64,000 nucleotides of DNA. Origin: Xanthomonas prunicola (lineage in GTDB: Bacteria > Pseudomonadota > Gammaproteobacteria > Xanthomonadales > Xanthomonadaceae). Made by a program: the position numbers and the translations under genes. The stretch covers positions 1 to 64,000 of the forward strand of contig NZ_PHKV01000015.1 in the NCBI RefSeq assembly GCF_002846205.1. Reading direction: 5' to 3'. Positions 1 through 8,813 of the stretch are shown piece after piece. The notes under the pieces are model-generated. The model did no database searches, was not told where the DNA came from, and saw only the letters and a list, made by a program, of their open reading frames with translations. How positions within the stretch are numbered: position 1 is the first letter of the stretch; each line of letters starts with the position of its first letter.

Positions 1-1
1 G

Positions 2-37
2 TACGAAAACCTGATCAATCAGTATCTGACGCGTTGA
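2..37 (+). CDS. xylA: C-terminal end of xylose isomerase (partial)
   Basis: The window opens inside a plus-strand frame that reads YENLINQYLTR and stops at a TGA. Xylose isomerases commonly end in a GRQE-(x)-ENL-type tail, and I recall the Xanthomonas enzyme ending this way. The next gene is a XylE-like sugar symporter, which fits a xylose isomerisation and uptake unit. Only eleven residues are visible, so the call rests on memory of the family tail and on context. Confidence 0.5.
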   Translation, partial: YENLINQYLTR

Positions 38-122
38 TGTCCCGTGGCCGGCGGCGCATTGCGTCGCCGGCCGATGGCGGCCACCCCCGTGGACGCTCCC
101 TTGCATGTTCCCAGGTGAATCC

Positions 123-1550
123 ATGTCCAGTGTTTCCATTGACGGCGCCCCCGATGCCGGCGAGAACACCCGTTTCATCATCCTGATCAGCTGTGTAGCC
201 ACGATCGGCGGCTTCCTGTTCGGCTTCGACAGCGGCGTGATCAACGGCACCGTCGATGGCCTGAAACAGACCTTCCAGTCCACCGCCGCCGAGACCGGCT
301 TCGAGGTCGCCTCGATGCTGCTGGGCTGCGCCATCGGCGCCTTCTTTGCCGGCCGCCTGGCAGACCGTTGGGGCCGTCGTGCGGTCCTGATCATTTCCGC
401 CGCGCTGTTCCTGCTCTCGGCCATCGGCGCCGGTGCTTCGCACAGTTCCGGCTTCTTCATCTTCGCCCGCGTGATGGGCGGCTTTGCCGTGGGTGCGGCC
501 AGCGTCATCTCGCCGGCCTACATCGCCGAGGTCGCCTCCGCACGCTATCGCGGCCGGCTTGCCACGATGCAGCAGATCGCCATCATCAGTGGGTTGTTCT
601 GCGCATTTTTGAGCAACTACCTGCTGGCCAACGCCGCCGGCGCTTCCACCGAGCCTCTCTGGGCAGGGCAGGCCGCATGGCGCTGGATGTTCTGGATGCA
701 GGCGATACCGTCGCTGCTGTTTCTCCTGCTGCTCCTGGTCATTCCTGAAAGCCCGCGCTACCTGGTGGTCAAAGGTCGCCGCGAACAGGCGCTGGTGGTG
801 CTCAAGCGTCTGTACGGGAACGCCGTCGCGCAGACCAAGCTGGGCGAGATTTCCGCCTCGATGTCTGCCGATCAGCACAAGCCCAAGTTCTCCGACCTGA
901 TCAACAAGGCCACCGGCAAGATCCGCCCCATCGTCTGGATCGGTATTGGACTGGCGGTCTTCCAGCAGTTGGTCGGCATCAACGTGGTGTTCTACTACGG
1001 CGCGGTGCTCTGGCAGGCGGTCGGCTTCTCCGAGCAGGACGCGCTGTTGATCAACGTGCTCTCCGGCGGCCTGAGCATCGGCGCCTGCCTGGTCACGGTG
1101 ATGCTGGTGGACAAGATCGGTCGCAAGCCGCTGCTGTGGATCGGCTCGGCGGGCATGGCTGTCTCGCTGGCCTTTGTGACGTATGCCTTCGCCACCGCCT
1201 CGCTGGACCCCAACGGCAAGCTCGCCATGTCCGACGCCATGGGCATGCTCGCGCTGGTCGCCGCCAACGTCTACGTCGTGTTCTTCAACGCCTCATGGGG
1301 CCCGGTGATGTGGGTGATGCTGGGCGAAATGTTCCCCAACCAGATCCGCGGCTCGGGCCTGGCCATTGCCGGCGCCGCGCAGTGGACCTCCAACTTCGCT
1401 ATCACCGTCAGCTTCCCGATCCTGCTCGGCAGCATCGGCCTGGCCGGCGCCTACGGCATCTACACCGTCGCCGCCTTCATCTCGGTGTTCTTCGTGCTCA
1501 AGTACGTTTATGAGACCAAGGGCAAGGAGCTGGAGCAGATGGAGGGCTGA
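123..1550 (+). CDS. xylE: MFS sugar/H+ symporter, XylE-like
   Basis: A 475-residue inner-membrane sugar porter of the major facilitator superfamily, probably importing xylose or another pentose/hexose with protons. Visible signatures are the first-helix GFLFGFDSGVINGT, the loop 2-3 motif GRLADRWGRR, PESPRYL after helix 6, the matching VDKIGRKPLL in the second half, and a C-terminal YETKGKELEQ (PETKG-type) tail. I start at 123, not at the ATG at 105, because AGGTGA (113-118) sits five bases upstream. It lies 85 bp after the probable xylA end, so the two may share a transcript. Substrate is inferred from context; a glucose or galactose porter is possible. Confidence 0.85.
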   Translation: MSSVSIDGAPDAGENTRFIILISCVATIGGFLFGFDSGVINGTVDGLKQTFQSTAAETGFEVASMLLGCAIGAFFAGRLADRWGRRAVLIISAALFLLSAIGAGASHSSGFFIFARVMGGFAVGAASVISPAYIAEVASARYRGRLATMQQIAIISGLFCAFLSNYLLANAAGASTEPLWAGQAAWRWMFWMQAIPSLLFLLLLLVIPESPRYLVVKGRREQALVVLKRLYGNAVAQTKLGEISASMSADQHKPKFSDLINKATGKIRPIVWIGIGLAVFQQLVGINVVFYYGAVLWQAVGFSEQDALLINVLSGGLSIGACLVTVMLVDKIGRKPLLWIGSAGMAVSLAFVTYAFATASLDPNGKLAMSDAMGMLALVAANVYVVFFNASWGPVMWVMLGEMFPNQIRGSGLAIAGAAQWTSNFAITVSFPILLGSIGLAGAYGIYTVAAFISVFFVLKYVYETKGKELEQMEG

Positions 1551-1582
1551 TCTTCTCTGCTATGCCGATATCGGTTTGGAAG

Positions 1583-1617
1583 ACGAACAAGGCCGCGCAT
1601 TGCGCGGCCTTGTTCGT
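1583..1617 (+). terminator. Strong hairpin after the sugar symporter
   Basis: A perfect 16-bp inverted repeat (left arm 1583-1598, right arm 1602-1617) with a 3-base loop lies 33 bp after the symporter stop. No T-run follows, so it may act as a transcript end or stabiliser, not as a classical intrinsic terminator. Confidence 0.65.
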
Positions 1618-1915
1618 TGACGGTCTCGCCGGGATCTTGCTGATGTCTCGTATGCCTGCATCGCTGCAGGCGACTCGATCACGCTGGCTGTCATCGTTGG
1701 GCTGGATGCGATATGTGCCCTGGCAACTGCCTACAGCTCTGGCCTGCGCTGTGTCAGGCGGCCTGATTCCATGTGGCCCAACGCACCACCAAAGTGCAAC
1801 GCCTGTCTTAACAGCGATAACCGCCTGCAAGCGCATGGGCTCTTTTTGCAAATTGTGCGCCACCGCTATACTCCAATAGACAGTTTCCCTCCAGACTAGG
1901 GCGAATCGTGGAACC
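1618..1915. other. Intergenic, no gene seen
   Basis: About 300 bp between the hairpin and the Shine-Dalgarno of the MASE1 gene. Open frames here have no recognisable product or good ribosome site. It presumably holds the promoter of the MASE1 gene, but I see no convincing -35/-10 pair. Confidence 0.4.
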
Positions 1916-1928
1916 AAGGAGTGGTGGT

Positions 1929-3479
1929 ATGGTGGTAGTAAGGGAAATCCTTAGGGGGGTGCTGGTTAGCGCTTGCTATTGCCTAGCATTCCTTTGTCTC
2001 TGGTATTGCTCCATCGACCAGTGGTACCTACCTGTCGGCTTGCGTGTTGTAACACTGCTATTCAGACCTTATCGCGAGTGGCCATTCCTGTTGGCAGGAG
2101 ATGCGGCAGCAATGCTTTGGCTGCGTGTCCCGCTTTCGCAGGGTCAAGGATACGACTTGACGTGGGCGTACATAAGTCCACTTGTTCATGCCCCCATGAT
2201 CGCGCTCGTCATCTGGTTGGCACGCCATCATGCCCGCAAGTTGTTTCAGCAGACTCCTTTCTTAATTCCATTCGCGATCGCCGTTGGGTTTTTTAATGCG
2301 TTGTGGAGCATTGTCCTGAATGCCAGCCTTGGGGGGCCGAGCACGGACAAGGTACTGGAATTCCTTGTTCGCTATTGGTTGGGAAGTTATCAGGGGATAT
2401 TGATTTTCTTACTTCCGGCCATGTTGTGGTCGCCCCGAAAACGAGAGCCAGCGCGCATAGACCTGCCTCGAGATCTTGGACTGTCGGTTGTCGTCATTCT
2501 TGTGCTTTTCTATATACTCGTCTATGCGCAGGAGCCATTACTTCGGAAGATGCTGATGGCTGCGCTGATAGGGCCGGCGATTGTCTTGACGCGTCGTCAC
2601 GGGTGGACAGGGACCGCTCTCGGGACGCTGCTTGCGAACTTCGCCTTGGCAATAACCTTACCAAAGACCTATGAGATTGGTTATTACAATTCCGGCCTTT
2701 TTGAAGTCCAAATTTTTCATGTCGCCGTTAGTACTTTTTTATTCGTTTTTGGCGTACGGTTCGTAAGGCCGTTGAAGCGATTTGATACTATCGGGCGAAT
2801 TAAAGCCGATGCTCAAAAGGCCATTCAAGCTAGTTATCTTGCGGCTGAGCGGACACTGCGGGATCGGGTTGTGGAATACTCTGATATCAACGTCCAGATG
2901 AATAGGATGCGTAAATCGGTCATAGCAGATCTTCGGGAGCGTGGCCACCATGCGGCAGCAATGGAGATAACGCGCGTGGCAGTCCTAGAGTCGCAACTTC
3001 TGCATGAATATGTTGCGGCGTTATATCCATTGGAGATTGAAACGCATGGCCTGTTTCGAACGCTGCGTTCGGCTGCGTTTGAGAGATTGAATTCCACCAA
3101 GCTCGACTGTCTATTGCAAGGGGATTGTCAGCAGCTCTCGCTTGGACTGCAGCTTGCGGCTTATCGTTGCACACTCAACGCACTGGAACTTCTGCCTTTG
3201 TCCAATAAGCATTTCATCCATGCGCGTGTCTGGCGCGGCAGAGGCGGGCAGGGAGTCGTCATGAGAGTTTTTGCCGACACCTCTTTGGTGGATTCCGTGA
3301 GGCGTGAATCCCCCGAGGATGAACACGAATTTCGGGCGCGGCTTAAGTCGCATGGCGGCCTGTTTCGTCGCCGCCATGCGTTAGTACTTACGTTCCTCGT
3401 GGCCGAGGCAGCTGTTGTTACCGCGTCGGAGAGACCTTCCAGCGTTCCACGTTGGCTTGCCGCTCGACATGCACGGTAA
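1929..3479 (+). CDS. MASE1-type membrane protein with degenerate sensor-kinase-like C-terminus
   Basis: A 516-residue protein. Roughly the first 290 residues are a multi-helix membrane block of MASE1 type (hydrophobic segments separated by short basic loops, with a WYLPVGLR element near residue 30). The cytoplasmic part is helical with a coiled-coil-like stretch around 300-360 and an N-box-like QLAAYRCTLNALELL near residue 415, recalling the ATP-binding part of a histidine kinase, but I find no phospho-acceptor H-box or glycine-rich G box. The start at 1929 follows AAGGAG (1916-1921) by seven bases and is preferred over the GTG at 1908. The 3' end overlaps the convergent secreted-protein gene by 62 bp. 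A signal-sensing role is inferred. Confidence 0.65.
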   Translation: MVVVREILRGVLVSACYCLAFLCLWYCSIDQWYLPVGLRVVTLLFRPYREWPFLLAGDAAAMLWLRVPLSQGQGYDLTWAYISPLVHAPMIALVIWLARHHARKLFQQTPFLIPFAIAVGFFNALWSIVLNASLGGPSTDKVLEFLVRYWLGSYQGILIFLLPAMLWSPRKREPARIDLPRDLGLSVVVILVLFYILVYAQEPLLRKMLMAALIGPAIVLTRRHGWTGTALGTLLANFALAITLPKTYEIGYYNSGLFEVQIFHVAVSTFLFVFGVRFVRPLKRFDTIGRIKADAQKAIQASYLAAERTLRDRVVEYSDINVQMNRMRKSVIADLRERGHHAAAMEITRVAVLESQLLHEYVAALYPLEIETHGLFRTLRSAAFERLNSTKLDCLLQGDCQQLSLGLQLAAYRCTLNALELLPLSNKHFIHARVWRGRGGQGVVMRVFADTSLVDSVRRESPEDEHEFRARLKSHGGLFRRRHALVLTFLVAEAAVVTASERPSSVPRWLAARHAR

Positions 3480-3888
3480 AGTGTGCGGTCTGGTATACCA
3501 TTTTTGCGTTAGGTCCTAGGTCAGTCGCAGACGTTGTCGACGAACTTGCCCAAATTGTATTAGCTGCAGGTACTGTGACGCGATCTGCATCCTTGCCCAT
3601 TGGCAGTACCCAAAGCGCATTGTCAACGCGTGCGACCACTGCTCTAACTTCCCCGGCGACGTCGTTGATTTGCAGGTATGTCACGCCGTCACGTTGGAAT
3701 TCGTAGATCGACCAAGCGGGGTCTAGGGTGAGGTTGGCAGCTGCCGGGCTACGTTCCCCCAATCCCATTGTTGCTTTGGCTCCTACACCACCTGCACAGC
3801 ATCCGCCAGTTTGAGCCGAGACTTGGCCTGCCATCAAAGCGCAGGCCAGAACGCACACAACCTTCAACGTATTTGCTTTGACTTCCAT
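3418..3888 (-). CDS. Small secreted protein, unknown function
   Basis: A 156-residue protein with a clear Sec signal peptide (hydrophobic VVCVLACALMAG, cleavage probably after VSAQ near residue 26), then a cysteine/glycine-rich TGGCCAGG segment and a beta-rich mature domain. A purine-rich GGGGAAGG stretch lies upstream of the ATG on the minus strand. It converges on and overlaps the MASE1 gene end. I do not recognise the family; a periplasmic partner of the membrane protein is only a guess from adjacency. Confidence 0.65.
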   Translation of the reverse strand: MEVKANTLKVVCVLACALMAGQVSAQTGGCCAGGVGAKATMGLGERSPAAANLTLDPAWSIYEFQRDGVTYLQINDVAGEVRAVVARVDNALWVLPMGKDADRVTVPAANTIWASSSTTSATDLGPNAKMVYQTAHFTVHVERQANVERWKVSPTR

Positions 3889-4269
3889 GGGTTTCGCCTT
3901 CCCCTGCTAGGGGCGATTTTGCCTGCGATTCAGGCTCGCCTAAGTTACGTCCATAAGGCGGATGGGTGTTGGCGTTTGCGCAAAATTGCTCAAAGTGACT
4001 CTCTGGCAAGCTTCCGATACGGGACTATTTCAATGTTTCACTTCCGTCCCGAATTCATGCTGCCCGCATTGCTCACTCAAGACCATGCAAAGTCAGTTAT
4101 TTGACAGTCCCACCCAATGCACAGGCGTTGGTCTTAGCGGAAAGCCGCATTGATCTCCAAGCAGGAGATAGTGTTTCGCCGAGTGTTTAAGTAGTGCCAT
4201 TGCAAATATGTCCCGGGTTGCTACCAATGTAGTCCTTTGCCCAAGCGGTGCAGGACCAGAACGAGCGAT
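3889..4269. other. Intergenic, no gene seen
   Basis: About 380 bp between the secreted-protein gene and the small ORF of the zinc cluster. It is somewhat lower in GC than its surroundings. I see no convincing coding frame, RNA gene or terminator. It must contain the minus-strand promoter of the secreted-protein gene. Confidence 0.4.
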
Positions 4270-4494
4270 TTAGCGCTTTGGTTCCAAACCCCGCAGCGCT
4301 TGCTCGAACCACCCAATTACCTGCTGCTGATGCGCTTGGCCCCAACGACGCAGGAATTGCTGGGTGTGGTGGTCGCCGGGGTCGCGCAGGCTGGCGAGCC
4401 GTTGGACGATGAAAGGCGCGGTCAGTGGCTGGGCGCAGTCGACTTCGATGCAGTGGCGCCAGGCGGTGTAGCTGTCGGGGATGGCGGGAGACAT
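4270..4494 (-). CDS. Small conserved-looking protein divergent from the amidase
   Basis: A 74-residue soluble protein (MSPAIPDSYTAWRHCIEVDC...), starting at the ATG at 4494 preceded by GAAGAG on the minus strand. The C-terminal half is helical with tryptophans and a basic end (LRGLEPKR). It is divergent from the amidase gene, and the Zur-like palindrome 70 bp upstream of its start could control both. I know no function. A longer frame continues upstream but would place the start inside the operator, so I reject it. A role in zinc starvation is inferred from position only. Confidence 0.55.
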   Translation of the reverse strand: MSPAIPDSYTAWRHCIEVDCAQPLTAPFIVQRLASLRDPGDHHTQQFLRRWGQAHQQQVIGWFEQALRGLEPKR

Positions 4495-4563
4495 CGTGGT
4501 GCTCTTCGGAAAAAGTGAACGTGAAGGTGTTGGCAGGGCGCGGCGGGCTTGATTTTGCGCAAT

Positions 4564-4584
4564 AAGTGTTACTTTATAACACTT
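4564..4584. promoter_or_regulatory. Zur-like operator between divergent genes
   Basis: Perfect inverted half-sites AAGTGTTA (4564-4571) and TAACACTT (4577-4584) separated by CTTTA. The core TGTTA-n7-TAACA matches the Zur box of gamma-proteobacteria (TGTTATANTATAACA type) and stands out as AT-rich in GC-rich DNA. It lies between the small minus-strand ORF and the amidase-folE2 pair. FolE2 is a known zinc-independent Zur target, which supports the call. Confidence 0.75.
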
Positions 4585-4713
4585 CATCCATCGTTCGTCT
4601 GGTCACGTCGTGTCGCGTTCCTTGCCGCAGAGTGTCGTTTGCCTGGTCACCATGCCGAACCTTCCGTGCTCCAAGTGGCGCGGTGGCCGCATCGATCCTT
4701 CGGGATTGGCCCG

Positions 4714-5865
4714 ATGAGGCGGCGGCAGGTGCTGCGCACCGTCGGCGCGGCCTTGGTGCTGTCGCCGAGCCTGGTCCACGGGCAGTCGCTGCCACGGCTG
4801 CGCAACTGCAGCCTGCAGCGTCAGGAGGGGGGGCTGCGACTTGGACTCGCCTTGAGTACGCAGGTCGCCTACCGCAGCTTCACCTTGTCCGATCCAGCGC
4901 GCCTGGTCATCGACCTGTCGGGCATTTCGGCGCAACCACCGCAGATGGATCCATTGCCCGAAGGTCTCGCCGTCGCCGCCATCCGCAGCGGCCCGCATGG
5001 GGATGGGCTGCGCGTGGTGCTCGATCTGTCGCAGCCGCTGACGGCCACGGCGCGGTGGGAGGACAGCGTGCTGGTATTCGATCTTGCTGCCGCTTCCGGC
5101 ACTGCCTCGTCGTCAGAGGCAGTGCCGGCTGTGGCGGCGCCTGCGTTCACACGCTCGCGCCTGCATCCGTATGTGATCGCCATCGATGCCGGCCATGGCG
5201 GCAAGGATCCGGGTGCGGTCAGTGCCGATGCGCGTTACGAAAAACATGTCGCCATGGCGGTGGCCGGGCGGCTGCACCAGCGTCTGGCGGCCGATCCGCG
5301 TTACCGGCCAAGCATGATCCGCAGCGACGACCGCTTCGTGCCTCTGCACGAGCGGGTGCTGATCGCCCATCGCCACAATGCCGATCTGTTCGTGTCCATC
5401 CATGCCGATGCCGCACCCAACAGCCAGGCACGTGGCGCCTCGGTATTCGCCTTGTCCGAGAACGGGGCCAGCTCGGCACTGGCCCGCTGGATCGCCGATA
5501 GCGAAAACGCTGCCGACGACATGGGCGATACCGCACGCCGGCTGCGGGTGCCGAGCAACCCGGTGCTGTCGCAGGTGCTGGCCGACCTGTCGCTGAGCGG
5601 CACCATCGCCAACAGCCTGCAGTTCGGCAAGCTGATGCTCGGCCGCCTGCAGCAGGTGACGCGCCTGCACCAGGATCAGGTGGGGCAGGCCGGCTTTGCG
5701 GTGCTGAAGTCGCCGGATATTCCGTCGTTGCTGGTGGAAACCGGCTTCATGAGCAATCGCGACGATTGCCAGCGTTTGTGTGGCGATACGCATCAGGACG
5801 AACTCGCGCAGACGCTGCATGCGGGAATCGACGACTACTTCGCTGCGTTTCCCGGTCGCGCCTGA
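4714..5865 (+). CDS. amiC: N-acetylmuramoyl-L-alanine amidase with AMIN domain (AmiC type)
   Basis: A 383-residue zinc amidase that cleaves the lactyl-peptide bond of peptidoglycan in the periplasm during cell separation. It starts with a probable Tat signal (RRRQVLR), followed by an AMIN domain (about 25-130) and an Amidase_3 domain (about 155-380). Expected zinc ligands are visible: H161 (DAGHGG), E176 (YEKH) and H230 (SIHADA), with catalytic E342 (VETGF). The start at 4714 is chosen because the upstream ATG at 4549 lies before the Zur-like operator. folE2 follows after 37 bp. A Zur-controlled amidase next to folE2 is known from Pseudomonas zinc-starvation clusters, so this copy may be a zinc-sparing paralogue. 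Confidence 0.9.
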   Translation: MRRRQVLRTVGAALVLSPSLVHGQSLPRLRNCSLQRQEGGLRLGLALSTQVAYRSFTLSDPARLVIDLSGISAQPPQMDPLPEGLAVAAIRSGPHGDGLRVVLDLSQPLTATARWEDSVLVFDLAAASGTASSSEAVPAVAAPAFTRSRLHPYVIAIDAGHGGKDPGAVSADARYEKHVAMAVAGRLHQRLAADPRYRPSMIRSDDRFVPLHERVLIAHRHNADLFVSIHADAAPNSQARGASVFALSENGASSALARWIADSENAADDMGDTARRLRVPSNPVLSQVLADLSLSGTIANSLQFGKLMLGRLQQVTRLHQDQVGQAGFAVLKSPDIPSLLVETGFMSNRDDCQRLCGDTHQDELAQTLHAGIDDYFAAFPGRA

Positions 5866-5902
5866 GGCGCGGTCGTCACCTTTACCCTTCAATGAGTGCC
5901 CG

Positions 5903-6820
5903 ATGTCCGCCACGCTTCCCGATGTTGCTGTGACCGAACCATCCACGCTGAGCGCGCCTTTGCGGTGGGTCGGCATGCAGGACATCGCAATTCCCGTGCA
6001 TCTGGACGCTGGTGCTGGCGACCTTGCCGCCCGCGCCAGCGTGCAGGTCGATCTGCCGCGGGCTGAGCTCAAAGGCATCCACATGTCGCGGCTGTATCGC
6101 CTGCTGGACCTGCATCTGCAGCGGCCATTGTCGCCGGCCATGCTGTCGCAACTGCTGCAGGCGCTGATCGAAAGCCATGCAGATTGCGCAAGCCGCGCCG
6201 CAAGGCTGACGCTCAGCTTCGAACGGCTGCTGCGCATGCCGGCCTTGCGTAGCGAGGGGCTAAGCGGTTGGCGTGCTTATCCGGTGCATATCGCCGCGCA
6301 GTGCAGGGCAGGGCACACCACGATCCAGCTACAGGTCGAGGTGCTGTATGCGTCCACATGCCCGTGTTCGGCGGCGTTGTCGCGGCAGTTGCTCAGCGAT
6401 GCGTTCGTACAGCAGCACGCCGGGCGCGGTGCACTGCCGCTGCAGGACGTTGCGCAGTGGTTGCAGGATCACGGTTCCTACGCCACCCCGCACAGCCAGC
6501 GCAGCGTGGCGCAGGTATGTGTTGATCTGCCCGTGGATGCGCAGGGCTTTGCGATCCAGCAACTGATCGGCCTGTGCGAGCAGGCGTTGGCAACGCCGGT
6601 GCAGGCCGCGGTGCGGCGGCCCGACGAACAGGCATTTGCGCGCTTGAACGGCGCCAACCTGATGTATGTCGAAGACGCGGCGCGACGCCTACGCAAGGTG
6701 CTGGGTGAGCACTACGCGGCGTTTCATGTGGCGGTACGCCATCTGGAAAGCTTGCATGCGCATGACGCCGTCGCCGAAACCGGTAGCGATGACGAGACGC
6801 CTTTCCCCGTCGCTGTGTGA
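5903..6820 (+). CDS. folE2: GTP cyclohydrolase FolE2 (zinc-independent)
   Basis: A 305-residue GTP cyclohydrolase IB. It opens GTP to dihydroneopterin triphosphate, the first step of folate synthesis, and replaces zinc-dependent FolE when zinc is scarce because it accepts other divalent metals. Family marks are the catalytic-cysteine segment STCPCS and the PHSQRS motif. Length matches the family. Several ATGs exist upstream in frame inside the amidase gene; 5903 leaves a clean 37-bp spacer after the amidase stop. It probably shares the Zur-like operator 1.3 kb upstream through the amidase transcript. Confidence 0.92.
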   Translation: MSATLPDVAVTEPSTLSAPLRWVGMQDIAIPVHLDAGAGDLAARASVQVDLPRAELKGIHMSRLYRLLDLHLQRPLSPAMLSQLLQALIESHADCASRAARLTLSFERLLRMPALRSEGLSGWRAYPVHIAAQCRAGHTTIQLQVEVLYASTCPCSAALSRQLLSDAFVQQHAGRGALPLQDVAQWLQDHGSYATPHSQRSVAQVCVDLPVDAQGFAIQQLIGLCEQALATPVQAAVRRPDEQAFARLNGANLMYVEDAARRLRKVLGEHYAAFHVAVRHLESLHAHDAVAETGSDDETPFPVAV

Positions 6821-7264
6821 GCAGACGCCATGTACTGCAAATTACCAAAGCGGCCACTGCGAATGGCACACACACCACGCAAGTCGGCTGTCGCGACGAA
6901 CAATGGCGAGCGTGGTCTGCGCGGCACGTTGCTGTTGGACCCTGCAGTTTTCTTTGTGCTGATGTGGCTGATCTAAGCGGCGTGACTGTGGTCGATCCAT
7001 CGTCTAACCCTCACCGCGCGGTGCTCCCGAAAGCGGCATGCGCGTTAGCTGCGGCGCGTTGATGGTCGCGGCGAGACGCATCCCGACAAACACTTCCGCA
7101 AGGCGCGCGTCCGATGCGATCTGGGCGCCGATGCATGACGACAACCAACCTCGACCACGTCGTCACTCCCGCGGTCCTGCCCAGACCACGGCGCGCGTTG
7201 GAGACCGTCGCGGCCCGCCGCACGGCGGCTCGGTCCAGTACGGGTGCGAAGTGCCTGCGCCACA
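6821..7264. other. Intergenic, no gene seen
   Basis: About 440 bp between folE2 and the tRNA-Glu terminator. Open frames on both strands look like arginine-rich GC shadows without ribosome sites. I recognise no RNA or repeat here. Confidence 0.4.
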
Positions 7265-7268
7265 ACGC

Positions 7269-7289
7269 AAAAGCCCCGCAATGCGGGGC
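7269..7289 (-). terminator. Rho-independent terminator of tRNA-Glu
   Basis: Read on the minus strand, GCGGGGC/GCCCCGC arms (7289-7283 and 7279-7273) with a three-base loop are followed by TTTT (7272-7269). It lies 30 bp beyond the tRNA-Glu CCA end. Confidence 0.8.
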
Positions 7290-7318
7290 CCTGGCGTTTT
7301 CTGCCGCGAGACGAGAGG

Positions 7319-7393
7319 TGGTGCTCCCTAGGGGGCTCGAACCCCTGTTTTAGCCTTGAGAGGGCCACGTCCTAACCATTAGACGAAGGGAGC
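7319..7393 (-). tRNA. tRNA-Glu (CTC)
   Basis: Complete cloverleaf on the minus strand. The acceptor GCTCCCT (from 7393) pairs with AGGGAGC; the anticodon arm TGGCC-CTCTCAA-GGCTA gives anticodon CTC; the T-arm has GGGGTTCGAGCCCC. CCA is encoded at 7321-7319. A promoter upstream and a terminator downstream make it a stand-alone unit. Confidence 0.95.
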
Positions 7394-7421
7394 GCTTTTG
7401 TCACGTCTTGTGCAGCGCGCT

Positions 7422-7450
7422 AGTATAGTGAGGTAATAGCCGTTGGGCAA
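7422..7450 (-). promoter_or_regulatory. Sigma-70 promoter of tRNA-Glu
   Basis: On the minus strand TTGCCC (7450-7445) and TATACT (7427-7422) are separated by exactly 17 bases. The -10 is followed by a GC-rich discriminator AGCGCGC, as in stringently controlled stable-RNA promoters. The tRNA begins 28 bases downstream of the -10. The -35 overlaps the proposed TTG start of the divergent pcnB gene. Confidence 0.75.
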
Positions 7451-8810
7451 TCCTGCAACACAAGACGGAAGCGCCATCATCGAACCCTCAGTTACATCCC
7501 TGTTCACGCTGCGCGTCATTCCACGCGATCAGCACACCATCTCGCGCAAGGACATCAGCCCCAACGCGCTGCGCGTGCTTTACCGCCTGCGCGAATCGGG
7601 CTTTGGTGCGTACTTGGTCGGCGGCGCGGTCCGCGATCTGCTGGTCGGCCACCACCCCAAGGATTTCGACGTCGCCACCAGCGCCACGCCGGAAGAGGTC
7701 AAGGCGCTGTTCCGGAACTGTCGCTTGATCGGTCGCCGCTTTCGTCTGGCGCACGTGGTGTTCGGTCGCGAAATCATCGAAGTGGCCACCTTCCGCGCCA
7801 ATAGCGACGATGGCAGCGGCGATCGCGAACTCGATAACGGCCGGCTGGTGCGCGACAACGTCTACGGCACCATCGAAGACGACGCGATCCGCCGCGACTT
7901 CACCTGCAACGCCTTGTACTACGCCATCGAGGATTTCTCGGTGCGCGACTATTGCGGCGGCTTCGAAGACGTACAGGCGCGCTTGATGAAGTTGATCGGC
8001 GACCCGGAGCTGCGTTACCAGGAAGACCCGGTGCGCATGCTGCGCGCGGTGCGCCTGGCGTCCAAGTTGAACTTCGAGATCGAAGCCGGCACCGCCGAAC
8101 CGATCCCGCGCCTGGCCGGGCTGTTATCCGAAGCCGCGCCCGCGCGTCTGTTTGAAGAAATTCTCAAGCTGTTCCTGTCCGGACACGGCGTCGCCAGCTT
8201 CGAAGGCCTGGAGCGTTATGGCCTGTTCGGCGCGCTGTTTCCAGAAAGCGCGGCAGCATTGAAATCCAACCGTAGCGGCGCGTTGCGCGCCATGGTGCTG
8301 GAAGGCCTGCGCAATACCGATGCACGCGTGGCCAACGACGAGCCAGTGTCGCCGGCATTCCTGTTCGCGCTACTGCTGTGGCCGGCGTTCTGCCGCACCT
8401 TGATGGGGCTGCAGGCGCAGGGCGTGCAACCGGAGGATGCGCAGCGTCGCGCGGCCGATCGCGTCACCTTGCATCAGCTGGAACGCGTCGCGTTGCCACG
8501 CCGCTTTTCGCTGCCGATGCAGGAGATCTGGCTGCTGCAGACGCGCTTCTCCTCGCGTCAGCGCAAGCGGGTGTTCCGCACCCTGTCGCATCCGCGCTTC
8601 CGCGCGGCGTTCGATTTCCTGGTGCTGCGCCAGTTCGCTTCGCCCGATCATGCTGCCGATGTGGAGTTCTGGCGTGAGGCGCAGAAGTCGTCCGGCCAGG
8701 AGCTGGTGGATGCGCTCGAATCGGCGCAAGCCGACCAGGAAGGCGAGGAGGGCGCGCCGCGCAAGCGTCGCCGCCGTCGCCGTCGCACTGGCGCGTCTGC
8801 GGGCGAGTAG
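7443..8810 (+). CDS. pcnB: Poly(A) polymerase I
   Basis: A 455-residue polynucleotide adenylyltransferase that adds poly(A) tails to RNA and so marks it for decay. The nucleotidyltransferase head contains [24 protein letters not shown] with the catalytic DxD, then RRFRLAHV and [11 protein letters not shown]. The C-terminus is a basic run ([11 protein letters not shown]), as expected for RNA binding. There is no ATG near the N-terminus: a TAG at 7437-7439 limits the frame and TTG at 7443 is the first usable start, but a later non-ATG start is possible. folK follows after 3 bp, so it heads a pcnB-folK-panBCD-pgi cluster. Confidence 0.92.
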   Translation: MGNPATQDGSAIIEPSVTSLFTLRVIPRDQHTISRKDISPNALRVLYRLRESGFGAYLVGGAVRDLLVGHHPKDFDVATSATPEEVKALFRNCRLIGRRFRLAHVVFGREIIEVATFRANSDDGSGDRELDNGRLVRDNVYGTIEDDAIRRDFTCNALYYAIEDFSVRDYCGGFEDVQARLMKLIGDPELRYQEDPVRMLRAVRLASKLNFEIEAGTAEPIPRLAGLLSEAAPARLFEEILKLFLSGHGVASFEGLERYGLFGALFPESAAALKSNRSGALRAMVLEGLRNTDARVANDEPVSPAFLFALLLWPAFCRTLMGLQAQGVQPEDAQRRAADRVTLHQLERVALPRRFSLPMQEIWLLQTRFSSRQRKRVFRTLSHPRFRAAFDFLVLRQFASPDHAADVEFWREAQKSSGQELVDALESAQADQEGEEGAPRKRRRRRRRTGASAGE

Positions 8811-8813
8811 GGC

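Noticed and set aside
4549..4713. Upstream ATG extending the amidase
   Set aside because: It would start before the Zur-like operator and add 55 residues without a fold or signal; the Tat signal begins at 4714.
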